Below are positions 62,404 through 64,000 of a stretch of DNA of 64,000 nucleotides, in pieces. A program made the position numbers and the translations under genes. Position 1 is the stretch's first letter, and every line of letters begins with the position of its first letter. The stretch spans positions 124,001-188,000 of the forward strand of contig QAZA01000001.1 in the NCBI GenBank assembly GCA_003054695.1. Reading direction: 5' to 3'. The notes beneath the pieces are model-generated. The model was not told where the DNA came from, did not search any database, and saw only the letters and a list, made by a program, of their open reading frames with translations. This DNA is from Verrucomicrobia bacterium LW23. Its GTDB lineage: Bacteria; Verrucomicrobiota; Verrucomicrobiia; Methylacidiphilales; UBA1321.

Positions 62404-62737
62404 GGCGGTTGGAGCTGTTGTTTTACCATGCTGCCCGGCCTGCGGAGTTTTTGCAGGCGCTTGAGCTAATGAAGACCGGTTGAGCTGAGTAGCGGCCGTA
62501 AGTGCGCCTTCGGGTACTCTCTCAGCAAAAAGGCCGCCAGGGAGGCGGAGGTTTGGGTGCATTCCTATTCGGCGCAACGCCATGGCCAAATCTACGCAGG
62601 ACCTGGAGCGAAATCCGGCGATGCTCGTCAGTCACGTCTGGATTGAATACGCGTTCTCCTCGCGCCTTGGATTACAATCAAAGTCATGCGCAGCTTCGGC
62701 CCTCCCATCCGCACAGCTAAGCGCGTTAGAGCACGAG
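62404..62737. other. Intergenic region between convergent genes; nothing recognised
   Basis: 334 bp without a supportable ORF, tRNA or strong repeat; short GC hairpins only. Cassette genes A/D would be expected here but are absent. Confidence 0.5.
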
Positions 62738-64000
62738 CTACGGAAAGATGAGTGGGCTGCTTGGCGTCAATCCCGTCGCTGCGTAGTAGCCAGCGCCGAT
62801 GACTGCCCAGGCCAGCGCCATCAGGAGCTCGCCCACGATAACGCCTACCATCAGCGGCTTAAGGCTGTTGTAAGTCTGGGCGCCGCCTGTTTTCATCACG
62901 CCGGCTTTGATCATCCAGCCGAGCAGGAAGGAGATCGTAACTGCGCATCCGGCCCAGGTGCCCCATACGAGGAAGAGCACGGGATGGAGCGGCCACCAGG
63001 AGAGGCGCAGCCGAGCTATGTAGCACAGGAAAACCAGCCCACCGCCCATGCCTGCCCAGAATAGCGCTTCGGGTTGCGGGGAAAGATGAAGCAGGCGCTC
63101 CAGGCCGCTGAGCTGCGTGGCTGCGGCAAGCTCGCCCTGGCCGGAGAGTTCCGCAATCATTGCCGACGTATTGTTCATCGGCCCGGCAGGCATCCACTCG
63201 ACGCCGTACCGGTCGCCGTGATCCAGCCCCCTGTTATATTGCTGCATAAATTTGGCGCCGACTGAAACCGCCAGCCCGGCTATCAGCATCAGCAACAGCC
63301 ATGGTGCCATGCGCGCCGGGGCTGCTTTCCCGGAAGTCTCCGCCATTTTGAGGCCGTTGCAGAGGTAACCGATCCACGTTTCGCGGGTGTCGGCAAGGAT
63401 CATTATGCAGCCGATGGAGGTGACCAGGAAGCAGACCGGCCCTATTGCCCCGGCTCCCATCAGCGCGGCAAGGATGCCTGTAGGAGCCCAGCCGCACTGG
63501 ATCATCAGAGCACCAGTCTCTGTATAGATGCGTGCAAGCACGAAGAAAATGGTGAGGATCATGCCGACAAGCAGCGTGCTCATCACCCAGTCCATGCCGG
63601 CGGAGGTGAAGATGGCCACGAGAGTAACCACGCATGCCAGGAGGCCTCTTCCTGCCCAGATCGATCCGGCCGGTGTCTCTATTTCCGGAGATCTGCGCAG
63701 CCCCACTACACCGCCCGCAACGCTGAGGTAGTAGCTTCGCCCGACATAGAGCAGCATGGCGGCAAAAGCAATGTATCCCCCGAAGGTCATCAGAGAAAAC
63801 TTACCGGGACTAAGCGCCTCGCCCGCCACCGGGATGCCCTGGGCAAGCAGAAAGCCTCCCACAGCCAGCGTGGTGAAACCCACCAACCCCAGACTCAGCG
63901 AGACCTCGCTGCGGAGGAAGAAAGCAAACGCGATGATGGTGGGAAACAGCCGCGGCGTAAAAACATCGGCCGCTCCCTGAATCTTGGCGGCGTACGGGAA
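62738..64000 (-). CDS. DUF6785/DUF6784-family polytopic permease, 3' part only
   Basis: 421 residues are visible; the frame is open to the window edge (FPYAAKIQGAADVFTPRLFP...), so the gene begins outside. About ten hydrophobic helices are seen. The middle contains RIYTETGALMIQCGWAPTGI and TRETWIGYLCNGLKMAE. The C-terminus contains LRLSWWPLHPVLFLVWGTWA and KAGVMKTGGAQTYNSLKPLMVG, typical of the DUF6784 end of these proteins (R-x-x-x-x-W-W-P-L-H-P; W-x-x-K-x-x-x-x-x-G-G). Related in kind to the permease at 57749-59842 but clearly divergent. It converges on the pseudopilin genes. Transport substrate unknown. Confidence 0.8.
   Translation of the reverse strand, partial: FPYAAKIQGAADVFTPRLFPTIIAFAFFLRSEVSLSLGLVGFTTLAVGGFLLAQGIPVAGEALSPGKFSLMTFGGYIAFAAMLLYVGRSYYLSVAGGVVGLRRSPEIETPAGSIWAGRGLLACVVTLVAIFTSAGMDWVMSTLLVGMILTIFFVLARIYTETGALMIQCGWAPTGILAALMGAGAIGPVCFLVTSIGCIMILADTRETWIGYLCNGLKMAETSGKAAPARMAPWLLLMLIAGLAVSVGAKFMQQYNRGLDHGDRYGVEWMPAGPMNNTSAMIAELSGQGELAAATQLSGLERLLHLSPQPEALFWAGMGGGLVFLCYIARLRLSWWPLHPVLFLVWGTWAGCAVTISFLLGWMIKAGVMKTGGAQTYNSLKPLMVGVIVGELLMALAWAVIGAGYYAATGLTPSSPLIFP

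Overview
The window is GC-rich DNA, densely coding, and most likely comes from a member of the Verrucomicrobiota. The strongest pointers are two adjacent pseudopilin-like genes at 60.7-62.4 kb that match the Verru_Chthon cassette proteins B and C. Supporting signs are large secreted proteins with carbohydrate-binding, beta-helix or FG-GAP architecture, DUF6785/OPT-like permeases, and many dispersed palindromic repeats. One tRNA is present. I saw no rRNA, CRISPR array, transposase or prophage.

Left part (0-14 kb): the 3' end of an ACR3-like arsenite permease gene; two back-to-back 164-bp palindromic elements; an isolated nuoK-nuoL pair without the rest of the complex I operon; a fatty-acid desaturase; a 2-hydroxyacid dehydrogenase followed by a secreted beta-helix (pectate-lyase-like) protein; a WYL regulator; a fused AsnC/AhbAB-type protein; a FecR-like secreted protein and a PhnB-like VOC protein.

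Middle part (14-40 kb): tRNA-Gln is followed by a CesT-like type III secretion chaperone and a SopB/IpgD-type phosphoinositide phosphatase. This is an effector-chaperone pair and one of the two most striking loci. Next come a 1372-residue CBM9-like/beta-propeller exoprotein, a GYF-domain membrane protein, two transglutaminase-like proteins, a HAD phosphatase, a FIST sensor and a YwqG-like protein. A minus-strand group then encodes an AAA ATPase, a RuBisCO-like protein with an altered active site, and a large bpX6-like protein. This group is peppered with copies of a 17-bp palindrome, some inside coding sequence. A decayed LacI-regulator fragment and a 185-bp element with 15-bp terminal inverted repeats separate it from aroB and a membrane glycosyltransferase-like gene.

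Right part (40-64 kb): aspS, a SEC-C-motif protein, and a third 164-bp palindromic element. A LacI regulator diverges from two large secreted proteins (FG-GAP repeats; a large exoenzyme-like protein with a C-terminal FnIII-like segment). A tight seven-gene operon (49.3-60.6 kb) follows: unknown protein, PqqD-like protein, FtsX-type permease, ATPase, a 1617-residue fusion of a degenerate M28 peptidase to FtsX-type membrane domains, an OPT-like permease, and a second ATPase. The pseudopilins follow directly, and a second DUF6785-type permease faces them and runs off the window end. I infer an envelope transport or secretion machine whose substrate is unknown.
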